Made by a program: the position numbers and the translations under genes | In this document: positions 1-8,025 of the stretch, one piece after another | How positions within the stretch are numbered: position 1 is the stretch's first letter | Layout: every line of letters starts with the position of its first letter | Source: Rummeliibacillus sp963792445 | Lineage (GTDB): Bacteria > Bacillota > Bacilli > Bacillales_A > Planococcaceae | Length of the DNA stretch: 64,000 nucleotides | Direction of reading: 5' to 3' | NCBI GenBank assembly: GCA_963792445.1 | Contig: CAWBWO010000014.1 | Coordinates: 1 to 64,000, forward strand | The notes under the pieces: model-generated | Databases searched by the model: none | Told to the model about the DNA's origin: nothing | What the model saw: the letters and a program-made list of their open reading frames with translations, nothing else

Positions 1-495
1 GAATATGAGATTAATGCAGACTTTGTGGATTTCAATAAATTCTTTAATCGAATTATTGATCGATTTGAAATGTCGAAGTCCAAAAAGGTTGAGTTTAAAC
101 GACTACTGCCTTCAGCGCCATGCTATGTTGAAATTGATACAGATAAAATTACGCAAGTTATTGATAACATTATCTCTAATGCTTTAAAATATTCACCAGA
201 TGGCGGGAATATACGCTTTGGTATGACTGCAAATGATGGTGTACTGACTGTTATGATTTCAGATGATGGTATGGGTATACCGAAGGAAAATGTAGAACGG
301 ATATTTGATCGTTTCTATCGTGTCGACCAAGCAAGAGCTCGTTCAATGGGGGGCACAGGCTTAGGTCTAGCTATTTCTCGGGAAATGATATTAGCGCATA
401 ACGGTAAGATTTGGGCTGAAAGTGAAGAGGGAGTAGGTACAACCATCTTCTTTACATTACCTTATGAAGATGATGAGGCAGGTGAGTGGGATTGA
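1..495 (+). CDS. walK: Sensor histidine kinase WalK (YycG), C-terminal part
   Basis: The frame is open from the first base, so this is the 3' end of a gene starting upstream of the window. The visible 164 residues are the catalytic ATP-binding domain of a histidine kinase: N box (DNIISNALKYSPDG), G1 box (DDGMGIP), F box (IFDRFYRVDQAR) and G2 box (GGTGLGLAIS). The identity as WalK rests on the next genes (walH, walI, walJ, htrC, rlmH), the conserved Wal cluster of Bacillales. In that family WalK is a membrane sensor that phosphorylates WalR to control cell-wall hydrolase genes. The next gene starts at a GTG that overlaps this one by 10 bases, which implies translational coupling. The phospho-accepting histidine lies outside the window. 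Confidence 0.95.
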   Translation, partial: EYEINADFVDFNKFFNRIIDRFEMSKSKKVEFKRLLPSAPCYVEIDTDKITQVIDNIISNALKYSPDGGNIRFGMTANDGVLTVMISDDGMGIPKENVERIFDRFYRVDQARARSMGGTGLGLAISREMILAHNGKIWAESEEGVGTTIFFTLPYEDDEAGEWD

Positions 496-1823
496 AATAT
501 CTTGAACAGATTAAATCATTTGTCCTCTTTGTCTTAGTTTTACTTAGTATTAGTTTGACGTTTTCCATTTGGACCTATAAACCAAATTATGACACTATTG
601 AAAAGACAAATGTTAATATTTCAATAGAAAAAAAGCTTCAGCTTACGGATGTTTTAGTCCCGTATAGAATGGTATTTCATGAAAATGGAATATGGCGTGG
701 AACAGACCGTTCTGAGGATATGAAACCAATTATGAGTCAAATGAAGAATTGGCAAGTAACCAATATTGTACATGTAAGTAATAATGCAAATAATTCAAAA
801 ATGAACCAATTGTTAGAAGAAGATAATCGCTTTACACTCTTCTTCCCTGGTGAGGTTCCATATCCCATCTTCCAGAGCCTATTACCATCAATTGAAAAAA
901 AACCATCTAATATATCTTTTAACCAAATGATAGTAGACTGGTCTCAATTATCAACGAATGAAGAGCTAACTGTATTCTTTGCGAATACAACTAAAAGACA
1001 ACTGTATAAAGCAAAAATACATGTGAAAAGTGAAGATATTTTTAATAAACAAGTTGTCAATCAATCTTATAAATTAGAGAGATACTTGGCGTTCGTACGT
1101 GATAAGGAAAGTACCCTATATTTACCTGCAGAACAATCGAAAATGATGCAGTATACTTATCTCATTTCTACATCATCAATTGATCGCTTTAAGAATGCCC
1201 TATTCGCTAATCCGAAGATTGTCAAAAGTAGTGTAGACAATGCAAGTATGAAAGAAGTTTATACAGATGGTGTATCCATGTTGACTGTGAATAATAATGA
1301 AAGAGTATTGGATTTTGTTAATACTACAGCTTCAGATAATCTAGAGACATTGGAAGAGTCCAAGTTAGTATTAAATACTTTTGAATTTATCAATGAACAC
1401 GGTGGTTGGACTGGCGATTTCCGCTTTGATGCTCTCGATTACAATTATAATAAGGTGTTGTATCAACTATATATGCAAGACTATCCTGTATTTACGGACT
1501 CCCATGTCACTTCTACAAAGATTGTAACAGTATGGGGAGACAATCGTATTGCACGTTATACAAGACCATACTACAAATTAGTATCAGTACCTGAAAATAG
1601 TGCTGTAACAATTATGAATGGCCAAAATGTAGTAAACAAGTTGATGGAATCTAAAAAGGTAAATTTCAATACAGTTAAAGAGGTTCGCCGTGGATATTAT
1701 TTAACAGAAAGTAATCGTCCAAATGTGTTTGTACTAAAACCTGCTTGGTTCTATTTGATTAATGGCAAATGGACAGTACTATCACCTGCTAATGTAGGAG
1801 GTGCCCAAGTTGGATTGGAATAA
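486..1823 (+). CDS. walH: WalK regulator WalH (YycH)
   Basis: 445 aa starting at GTG, overlapping the end of walK. One N-terminal membrane segment (about residues 9-29) is followed by a long extracytoplasmic region, the known YycH architecture. In B. subtilis YycH and YycI form a membrane complex with WalK and hold its activity down. The assignment comes from length, topology and position between walK and the YycI-type gene; there is no catalytic motif to check. The following gene overlaps its 3' end by 14 bases when the preferred TTG start of that gene is used. Confidence 0.93.
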   Translation: MGLKYLEQIKSFVLFVLVLLSISLTFSIWTYKPNYDTIEKTNVNISIEKKLQLTDVLVPYRMVFHENGIWRGTDRSEDMKPIMSQMKNWQVTNIVHVSNNANNSKMNQLLEEDNRFTLFFPGEVPYPIFQSLLPSIEKKPSNISFNQMIVDWSQLSTNEELTVFFANTTKRQLYKAKIHVKSEDIFNKQVVNQSYKLERYLAFVRDKESTLYLPAEQSKMMQYTYLISTSSIDRFKNALFANPKIVKSSVDNASMKEVYTDGVSMLTVNNNERVLDFVNTTASDNLETLEESKLVLNTFEFINEHGGWTGDFRFDALDYNYNKVLYQLYMQDYPVFTDSHVTSTKIVTVWGDNRIARYTRPYYKLVSVPENSAVTIMNGQNVVNKLMESKKVNFNTVKEVRRGYYLTESNRPNVFVLKPAWFYLINGKWTVLSPANVGGAQVGLE

Positions 1824-2643
1824 AACAAAAACGATATTCATTATTGTTTTCTCGATTTTAAATATTTTCTTATATTGGATGTATGTTAACAAGTACAATG
1901 AAGGTAAGAATGTCGAAATTATCGGCGAAACAGATATCCCTACTCGTTTAAAGGATGAAAATATAACTGTTAAAAGTGAACCAATAGAAGGCGAAAATGT
2001 ATCCTATATTTCGGGAAAAATTAAACAGTTTACACAAGATGAATTATCAGGTCAAGAAAATCAGCGAATTCAAATAAATGAAGATAATACAAAACTTGAA
2101 GCGAAGATTCTTCATCCCACTCCATTGACGGAAATTACAGATCAGAGTTTGGCGGACTTTGTGGAGAAGAATATATATAAAGGTAGTTCCTATAAATTGT
2201 GGAAGATTGATAGAGAAAATAAAGAGGCAACTTTCTTCCAAAGTACAGAAGATAGTATGATTTACTATAATCAAAATGCTGTTATTAAAATTCATTGGAA
2301 TGATAACTTAGAAATTACACGTTATGAACAAAAAATGTTTGATTCACTAAAAAGTTTTGGAGAGAAGAGCCCACTAATTCCAACACAACAAGCAATCAAG
2401 TCAGTCTTTGATAAAGGCTATTTATTGCCGAATTCGACCATTACAAAAATACAACTTGGCTATTCAACACTTGTCCCATTAACTGAGACCCAAGTGTTAT
2501 CGCCTACATGGTATATCCATGTTGTCCTTCCTAAAGAGCAAAATGGCGAACAGAAAGAAACGGATTACTTTGTGAATGCTGTGGATGGTACAATTGTGGA
2601 AATCGAACAAAATGCAAAAGAAAAGGAATTACAAAAACAGTAA
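1810..2643 (+). CDS. walI: WalK regulator WalI (YycI)
   Basis: 277 aa from a TTG start at 1810, giving MDWNKTKTIFIIVF, which resembles YycI proteins. The strong ribosome site AGGAGGTG ends at 1803, six bases before this TTG. An upstream GTG at 1801 lies inside that site and is unlikely. One N-terminal membrane segment (about residues 9-27) precedes an extracytoplasmic domain. By family knowledge it works with WalH as a membrane-bound negative modulator of WalK. It overlaps walH by 14 bases and is followed after 12 bases by walJ, so the cluster looks like a single operon. Confidence 0.93.
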   Translation: MDWNKTKTIFIIVFSILNIFLYWMYVNKYNEGKNVEIIGETDIPTRLKDENITVKSEPIEGENVSYISGKIKQFTQDELSGQENQRIQINEDNTKLEAKILHPTPLTEITDQSLADFVEKNIYKGSSYKLWKIDRENKEATFFQSTEDSMIYYNQNAVIKIHWNDNLEITRYEQKMFDSLKSFGEKSPLIPTQQAIKSVFDKGYLLPNSTITKIQLGYSTLVPLTETQVLSPTWYIHVVLPKEQNGEQKETDYFVNAVDGTIVEIEQNAKEKELQKQ

Positions 2644-2655
2644 GGAGTCTTTACA

Positions 2656-3444
2656 GTGCAGTTCAGTGTATTAGCCAGTGGTAGTACGGGCAACTCCATA
2701 TATGTAAGTAGCGGAGATCATTCTTTTATCGTTGATGCAGGATTGACTGGTAAAAAGATGGAACAGCTTTTTGAAGAAGTTGGCCGTGATATAAAAAAAT
2801 TAAGTGGTATATTAGTAACACATGAGCATTCCGACCATATTAAAGGTGTGGGCGTGCTTGCAAGAAAATATAACATCCCTGTTTTTGCAAATGAAAAAAC
2901 ATGGCAAGCAATGGATGGACTAGTTGGGAATATCCCTACAGAACTAAGATTTCAATTCGATATGGAGACAGTCAAAACGTTTGGCTCTTTAGATATTGAA
3001 TCATTTGCCGTTTCACACGATGCAGCTGATCCGATGTTTTACAGCTTTCATGAAAATAATCGAAAGCTTGTCGTAATCACAGATACAGGCTATGTAAGTG
3101 ATCGTATGAAGGGGATTATTAAAGGTGCTGACTCATTTGTTTTTGAAAGTAATCATGATGTTGGCATGCTACAAATGGGTCGCTATCCGTGGTCAGTCAA
3201 ACGTCGCATTTTAAGTGATCTTGGACATGTTAGTAATGAAGATGCTGCTGTTGCGATGAGTGAAGTAGTTGAACAAAAACAAACACGTATTTATCTTGCC
3301 CATTTGAGTAAAGATAATAACATGAAGGATTTAGCAAGAATGAGCGTTTCACAAACCTTACAATCATGTGGTATTATGCCGGGTGAATTTGTAAATTTGT
3401 ATGATACGGATGCAAATGAACCAACAGAGCTAGTAACAGTATAA
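2656..3444 (+). CDS. walJ: Metallo-beta-lactamase-fold exonuclease WalJ (YycJ)
   Basis: 262 aa, GTG start with AAGGAG just after the walI stop. The metallo-beta-lactamase metal motif is present as THEHSDHIKG (about residues 55-64), with further histidines in FAVSHDA and LAHLSKDNN. The N-terminal SxGSTGNS element is typical of YycJ. YycJ/WalJ is the phosphodiesterase/5'-3' exonuclease-like member of the wal operon, linked in Bacillus to DNA mismatch repair and coordination of division with replication. It is the last gene before a strong terminator at 3468-3490. Confidence 0.93.
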   Translation: MQFSVLASGSTGNSIYVSSGDHSFIVDAGLTGKKMEQLFEEVGRDIKKLSGILVTHEHSDHIKGVGVLARKYNIPVFANEKTWQAMDGLVGNIPTELRFQFDMETVKTFGSLDIESFAVSHDAADPMFYSFHENNRKLVVITDTGYVSDRMKGIIKGADSFVFESNHDVGMLQMGRYPWSVKRRILSDLGHVSNEDAAVAMSEVVEQKQTRIYLAHLSKDNNMKDLARMSVSQTLQSCGIMPGEFVNLYDTDANEPTELVTV

Positions 3445-3467
3445 AAGTGATAGTATATTTTATTTCA

Positions 3468-3490
3468 CCCCCAAATTTGGGGGTTTTTTT
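3468..3490 (+). terminator. Terminator of the wal operon
   Basis: Five C, AAATTT and five G (3468-3483) can pair, followed directly by seven T. It lies 23 bases after the walJ stop. Confidence 0.85.
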
Positions 3491-3640
3491 ATGCCCAAAA
3501 TGGGGAAGTTAAGATATGTTTATCGAACGCTTTTATAATTTTGAACTGATTTTAAATTTATTTTCATCTGATTTTAATCTTCGCAGTTTAAAGTAAAAGT
3601 ATCAAAACAAAAAGAACAAACGGTAGGAAGGATGAATTTG

Positions 3641-4885
3641 ATGGGGTATTACGATAATGACGAAACAAGAAGTGGCAGAAAAAGTGGCAGTAAAGCCGGG
3701 TACTTCTTTAGCGGGATTGTGGGTGTGATTGTGGGTGCATTACTTGTTTGGCTCTTACTACCATCTATGGTTGGTTATTTACCAGGTAGTACTAGTACAG
3801 CAGGAGTGACAACTACTGTAAATAAAACAGCCACACCGCAACTCTCAACTGAAATTTCTACAAATGTAACAGATGCAGTAGATAAGACAAAGGATGCGGT
3901 TGTGGGGATTACGAATATTCAAGAATCATCAGTAGATTTATGGGGGAATATCCCATTTAGAGATGGGAGTAATAAAAGCGGAAGTAATCCTAATCAAGAA
4001 GCTGGAAGTGGTTCTGGTGTCATTTATAAAGAAGTAGGCAATAAAGCATATATTGTGACAAACAACCACGTAGTTGAAGGGGCAAAATCACTTGAAGTGA
4101 CCTTCTCAGACGGCTCTAAAGAAGCTGCAAAATTAGTCGGTACAGATATATGGACAGATTTAGCTGTCATTTCAATTTCAAATAAGCATGTAAAAACAGT
4201 TGCTACTTTCGGTGACTCAGATAAATTAAAGCAAGGTGAATCAGTCATTGCTATCGGTAATCCATTAGGAATGGACTTCTATGGATCTGTTACAACAGGT
4301 GTAATCTCTGGGAAAGACCGCACAGTTCCTGTTGATTTAAACGGAGATGGTGTTGAAGACTGGCAAGCGGAAGTTTTACAAACAGATGCAGCCATTAACC
4401 CTGGTAACAGTGGTGGTGCTCTAGTAAACCTTGCAGGACAAGTAATTGGTATCAACTCTATGAAGATTTCTGAATCCACTGTTGAAGGTTTAGGATTCTC
4501 TATCCCAATCAACACAGCAATACCTGTTATCGATGAATTACAATCTACTGGTAAGGTGGAAAGACCTTCAATGGGAGTGGCGCTAATTGATTTAACAGAT
4601 GTTCCAGCATATCACCAAAGAGAAACTCTAAAATTACCTGCAGAAGTAACATCAGGCGTTGTGATTAGTGAAGTCGTTGGAAACTCACCAGCATCAAAAA
4701 CAGGATTAAAGAAATATGACGTAATCGTCGAAATGGACGGTGAAAAAATTGATAGCTCAATTGACCTACGTAAAATCCTTTACAACAAAAAGCATGTGGG
4801 TGATCAAGTGAAGATAAAAGCGTATCGCGGCGGGGAAATAATCGAAAAAACATTAACATTGGCAGATAGTTCAAAAAATAAATGA
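3641..4885 (+). CDS. htrC: HtrA-type membrane serine protease (HtrC/YycK)
   Basis: 414 aa from ATG 3641; the in-frame ATG at 3632 sits directly against the GGAAGG ribosome site, so 3641 has the better spacing. A membrane segment at about residues 22-44 anchors the protein with its catalytic domain outside. The trypsin-like triad is visible as His143 (TNNHVVEG), Asp173 (TDLAVI) and Ser257 (NPGNSGGAL). A PDZ domain follows (about residues 305-410). HtrA proteins degrade or refold damaged exported proteins. In Bacillales this paralogue (yycK/htrC) sits after walJ, as here. It has its own spacing from the wal operon (a terminator and about 150 bases), so it probably has its own promoter. Confidence 0.92.
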   Translation: MGYYDNDETRSGRKSGSKAGYFFSGIVGVIVGALLVWLLLPSMVGYLPGSTSTAGVTTTVNKTATPQLSTEISTNVTDAVDKTKDAVVGITNIQESSVDLWGNIPFRDGSNKSGSNPNQEAGSGSGVIYKEVGNKAYIVTNNHVVEGAKSLEVTFSDGSKEAAKLVGTDIWTDLAVISISNKHVKTVATFGDSDKLKQGESVIAIGNPLGMDFYGSVTTGVISGKDRTVPVDLNGDGVEDWQAEVLQTDAAINPGNSGGALVNLAGQVIGINSMKISESTVEGLGFSIPINTAIPVIDELQSTGKVERPSMGVALIDLTDVPAYHQRETLKLPAEVTSGVVISEVVGNSPASKTGLKKYDVIVEMDGEKIDSSIDLRKILYNKKHVGDQVKIKAYRGGEIIEKTLTLADSSKNK

Positions 4886-4914
4886 TGTGGATAACTAAAA
4901 AACATTAAAAAGTA

Positions 4915-4966
4915 AAAAAGCGAGTGTGGAAGAGAAATCATTACCTTTCCTACTCGCTTTTATTTT
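4915..4966 (+). terminator. Terminator after htrC
   Basis: An imperfect hairpin with arms AAAAGCGAGT...ACTCGCTTTT, followed by a T-rich run. Confidence 0.7.
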
Positions 4967-5046
4967 GTTACAATGGGTTGTGGATAACAATCGATGAATT
5001 GTGTATAACTCTGTTTAAATCTGAAAGTTCGAAAGGATGAAAAAAT

Positions 5047-5211
5047 TTGAAAGTATATAGCTGTGAAACCCATATAGGACACGCTTTAGATATGTTCGTT
5101 GCAACGGAAAAAAAGGTGCCAATCATGGAAAAAGTAAAGGAAGAAAAAAAGTTATCCACAAAGTGTAGCTACTGTGAAGAGCAAGCGACATATATTGTGG
5201 CGAACGAATGA
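5047..5211 (+). CDS. yyzF: Small CxxH/CxxC protein (YyzF-like)
   Basis: 54 aa from a TTG start, preceded by AAAGGATG at a spacing of about eight bases. The protein begins MKVYSCETHIGHALD and ends KCSYCEEQATYIVANE. The C-x2-H pair near the start and C-x2-C pair near the end look like one zinc site. This matches the small CxxH/CxxC (YyzF) family encoded between htrC and rlmH in Bacillales. No function is known to me. A DnaA box lies inside the coding sequence at 5152-5160, so coding and regulatory constraint overlap here. Confidence 0.85.
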   Translation: MKVYSCETHIGHALDMFVATEKKVPIMEKVKEEKKLSTKCSYCEEQATYIVANE

Positions 5212-5301
5212 GCGCATACAAGATATTGAAATAGCCTGTGGATATGTGTATAACTTCTGTGGATAAGATGTTTGTAAACTGAATGTAAAGGTGGATAACC
5301 T

Positions 5302-5781
5302 GTGAGTATTACGATTATAAGTGTTGGGAAATTAAAAGAAAAGTACTTAAAGATGGGGATCGAAGAATATGTCAAACGACTTAGTGGTTACACAAAAATT
5401 GACCTCATTGAAGTTCCTGACGAAAAAGCACCAGAGCAACTGAGTGAAGCAGAGATGGAAATCGTCAAGAAAAAAGAAGGAGAAAGAATCCTTGCTAAAA
5501 TCTCATCTGATCAATATGTCATTGCATTAGCTATTAACGGCAAAATGCGAAGCTCCGAAGAACTCTCGAAAGACATCGAGAATCTCCAAACATACGGCCA
5601 CAGTAAAATTACCTTCGTTATTGGCGGTTCCTTAGGCTTACATGATGATGTAATAAGTCGTGCGGATGATCAATTATCATTTGGCAAAATGACCCTACCA
5701 CATCAACTGATGAAGCTTGTGTTGGTGGAGCAAATTTATCGTAGTTTTCGAATTATGAAGGGTGAACCGTATCATAAGTAA
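5302..5781 (+). CDS. rlmH: 23S rRNA pseudouridine-1915 N3-methyltransferase RlmH
   Basis: 159 aa, GTG start with AAAGGTGG seven bases upstream. The SPOUT-family signature is clear: FVIGGSLGLHDDV (S-adenosylmethionine-binding knot) and the C-terminal LPHQLMKLVLVEQIYRSFRIMKGEPYHK. RlmH methylates N3 of pseudouridine 1915 in helix 69 of 23S rRNA at the end of ribosome assembly. Length equals the family standard. It closes the conserved walK-rlmH block and lies just downstream of a DnaA-box cluster. Confidence 0.97.
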   Translation: MSITIISVGKLKEKYLKMGIEEYVKRLSGYTKIDLIEVPDEKAPEQLSEAEMEIVKKKEGERILAKISSDQYVIALAINGKMRSSEELSKDIENLQTYGHSKITFVIGGSLGLHDDVISRADDQLSFGKMTLPHQLMKLVLVEQIYRSFRIMKGEPYHK

Positions 5782-5873
5782 ATGAGGTTCGGTAGTTTCA
5801 AGTAAACAACCGTACAATTGGTCAAAAAATAGAGGTACTGATTGCAAGAATTTTTAGAATCCCTAATTATTAA

Positions 5874-5910
5874 CAAAACCCACTCCTTAAAAAAGAGTGG
5901 GTTTTGTCTT
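5874..5910. terminator. Bidirectional terminator between rlmH and the aminotransferase
   Basis: CAAAACCCACTC and GAGTGGGTTTTG pair around an A-rich loop, with runs usable in both directions between two convergent genes. Confidence 0.85.
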
Positions 5911-5938
5911 TGAATAACTTGTTGAATATAAATTGCCC

Positions 5939-7090
5939 TTAATTTTCTGCTCTATAGGCATCTAGGAATAGTTGTCCAAGATTACCCTTTCCTTTAAAAC
6001 CTAAATCACGTAGGCCATTATCGATCACTGTTAATACAGATAGAACTTTTTCAATGAAGGCATTTTCACCCATATGACCAATACGCAAGATGACATCTTC
6101 ATATTGTGCCAAAGAAGTAGCGATGTATAGATTATATGTTTCTTGGATGTGTTGTTGTAATCGTAATGCGCCTATTTCTGCTGGAATGATGATGGCAGTT
6201 ACTGTATTGGAGCATCCTGATTCTAAGAATAATGTTAGTCCATATTCTTGTATAGATTTTCGCACGGCGTTCGCAATTTTCGCATGTCGCTCATAAACCG
6301 CCAATTGACCTTCTTCTAAAATATTGTCTAAGGCAACATCTATTGCTTCAATATTGCCAGCGGGCATCGTATAAGGTAAGGTTCCTTTTCCAATATACCC
6401 CTTAAAAATTTGTAGGTTTGCATAATAGGAAGCAATTGGTATCTTGCGGTCATTCATCGCTTTTTTAGCGTCCTCACTAATGGAAACGATTGCTAAGCCA
6501 ACAGGTGCTGAGATAGCCTTTTGAGTACCTCCACAGCAAATATCGATTTGATTTTGGTCGACATCGATTGGTTCACCAACCATACCAGCTACTGAATCAA
6601 CCACTGTGAGTAAGCCATATTCTTTTAGTAAGGGAGAGAGTTGGCTAACATCATTTAACATGGACGTTGGTGTATCACAATGCACAAATGTTGCATATTT
6701 GAAATCATGATCTTTTTCTAAATAGTCGCGTACTTCTTCAACAGGTATGTCTTTATGATAGTCAAAACTTAAGACAACAGGTTCTCCTCCATACATTCTG
6801 ACAAAATCTTGAAAACCTTCACCATATATACCGTTATCGAGTACAAGGACACGGTCACCAGGTTCAGTCAAGCTCGCACAGGCAGCTTCTAAAGCTAGAA
6901 TGCCTTCTCCGGCAAGCAAAAGTACCTCATTTGTAGTACCCATGACCCGGCCCATCTTTTGGCATACCTCATGGTAATAGTAGATGAATTCTTTATCAAA
7001 ATCAGTGTTATTTGTTTTTTTAGCTAACGCCAAGCGTACATTCTCACGTACGTTCGTTGGTCCTGGTGCATAGTTTGGTTTAAATCTCAT
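5939..7090 (-). CDS. Class V aminotransferase, alanine-glyoxylate / PucG-like
   Basis: 383 aa with the fold-type I class V pattern. APGPTNV at the N-terminus and GEGILALEAACASL bind substrate and cofactor; the likely pyridoxal-phosphate aspartate is in VVDSVAGMVGEPIDVD and the Schiff-base lysine in GGTQKAISAPVGLA (about residue 190). The family includes alanine-glyoxylate, serine-glyoxylate and (S)-ureidoglycine-glyoxylate aminotransferases. The sequence alone does not separate these, and no purine-catabolism genes lie beside it. It is monocistronic: the convergent rlmH terminator lies downstream and a divergent gene upstream. AAAGGG precedes the ATG. Confidence 0.85.
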   Translation of the reverse strand: MRFKPNYAPGPTNVRENVRLALAKKTNNTDFDKEFIYYYHEVCQKMGRVMGTTNEVLLLAGEGILALEAACASLTEPGDRVLVLDNGIYGEGFQDFVRMYGGEPVVLSFDYHKDIPVEEVRDYLEKDHDFKYATFVHCDTPTSMLNDVSQLSPLLKEYGLLTVVDSVAGMVGEPIDVDQNQIDICCGGTQKAISAPVGLAIVSISEDAKKAMNDRKIPIASYYANLQIFKGYIGKGTLPYTMPAGNIEAIDVALDNILEEGQLAVYERHAKIANAVRKSIQEYGLTLFLESGCSNTVTAIIIPAEIGALRLQQHIQETYNLYIATSLAQYEDVILRIGHMGENAFIEKVLSVLTVIDNGLRDLGFKGKGNLGQLFLDAYRAEN

Positions 7091-7268
7091 ATTAATCGTC
7101 CCTTTTTAAATGAGTGTATTTTATGGGGTAACATTAGCAAATAATTGGTATATTTAAAAGTATCAATTTATCCTAAAATTTAGGGGTCAGTTTAAATAAA
7201 ATCTCGATTTATGGAACTATTATAGTTGGAGAATTCTTCTATACTGAAAGTGAAAGGAAGCGATTATA

Positions 7269-7661
7269 ATGAACGTTGAAGATGTAAAACGAATTACGCA
7301 GCAATCGAAACAAGAAAAATGGCCATATCCAAAAACCTTCCAAGCTTTAGTTGAGGCAGGCGTAACCTCCTACCGGACAGATATAGCTACTAATAGTACT
7401 ACGTATAGCGGAAATGGTGTTGACTATGTAGAAGAGTTACTTTCTTTATCAAAAGGACTTGAAGTATCAACTACTTTTCATAAAGATGCTGTAAAGCAAG
7501 CACTGGAACATCATCAGAAATTTAACACACCGTATGCGAATTTTCTCAAGGATATTGCCGCTGCTGGAGTCAATTATTACTTAGTAGATATGGTTAGCCG
7601 GGTAATTACGTATACTAGCGGTAGAGCAGATGAAGCTTATATTCAGTCTATTCCTAAATAA
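7269..7661 (+). CDS. DUF1398 family protein
   Basis: 130 aa, GAAAGGAAG ahead of the ATG. The arrangement PKTFQALVEAGVTSYRTDIATNSTTYSG ... FLKDIAAAGVNYYLVDMVSRVITYTSG matches what I know of DUF1398 proteins (YbcV-like), with two similar halves each ending in a tyrosine-rich strand. The function is unknown. It stands alone with a terminator after it. Confidence 0.75.
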   Translation: MNVEDVKRITQQSKQEKWPYPKTFQALVEAGVTSYRTDIATNSTTYSGNGVDYVEELLSLSKGLEVSTTFHKDAVKQALEHHQKFNTPYANFLKDIAAAGVNYYLVDMVSRVITYTSGRADEAYIQSIPK

Positions 7662-7718
7662 AAGGTCTACTTAAGGTACCTGCTAGTAAGTGAAACAAGT
7701 AGAACAAAAGAGTGTAAA

Positions 7719-7765
7719 TTCCCAGTGCCGATTAAGTTTAATCGAATTGCTACTGGGGATTTTTT
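7719..7765 (+). terminator. Terminator after the DUF1398 gene
   Basis: CCCAGT...ACTGGG stem with an inner GATTAA/TTAATC stem, followed by TTTTTT. Confidence 0.7.
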
Positions 7766-7915
7766 GTTTACAAAATTGTTTACTTGTTTACCGTAAGTAA
7801 ACAATATGTAAACAAATCCGTATACATGTAAACAAATCCGTATACATATTGAAAAGACAGCTTGTATACAAACTTGTTCACAAAGTTTACAAATATATAA
7901 ACAATCATTACTATA
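7766..7915. repeat. Iteron-like repeats upstream of the ParM-like gene (putative parC/centromere)
   Basis: GTTTAC or its complement occurs at 7766, 7778, 7786, 7797, 7808 and 7828, with looser copies on to 7915. A 20-base unit, ATGTAAACAAATCCGTATAC, is repeated exactly in tandem at 7806-7825 and 7826-7845. Dense direct and inverted repeats just upstream of a parM-type gene are the usual place for a plasmid centromere bound by ParR and autoregulating the operon. That role is inferred here. The rest of the gap to 8026 is AT-rich with no gene. Confidence 0.65.
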
Positions 7916-8025
7916 TTACATTTCCTTTAAATAGATTGAATTTTCCATAAATATTATATAATCTATAAATAGTAGGAATTGTATTACCTCCTCACCTTTT
8001 AAAATAATCGAAAAGGAATGATTAT

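Larger units (their letters stand above)
4886..5298. promoter_or_regulatory. DnaA-box cluster between htrC and rlmH
   Basis: Exact TTATCCACA boxes (either strand) lie at 4886-4894, 4979-4987, 5152-5160 and 5258-5266. TTATACACA boxes, which fit TTATNCACA, are at 5000-5008 and 5245-5253. Near matches with one mismatch are at 5237-5245 and 5290-5298. Eight sites in 413 bases is far beyond chance even in AT-rich DNA. All but the one at 5152 point the same way. From memory, B. subtilis has an origin-proximal DnaA-box cluster at the same place (yyzF-rlmH) that helps control initiation. Confidence 0.8.

Noticed and set aside
7806..7845. Tandem 20-bp repeats considered as a CRISPR start.
   Set aside because: The units are directly adjacent with no spacers and there are no cas genes; they fit iterons better.
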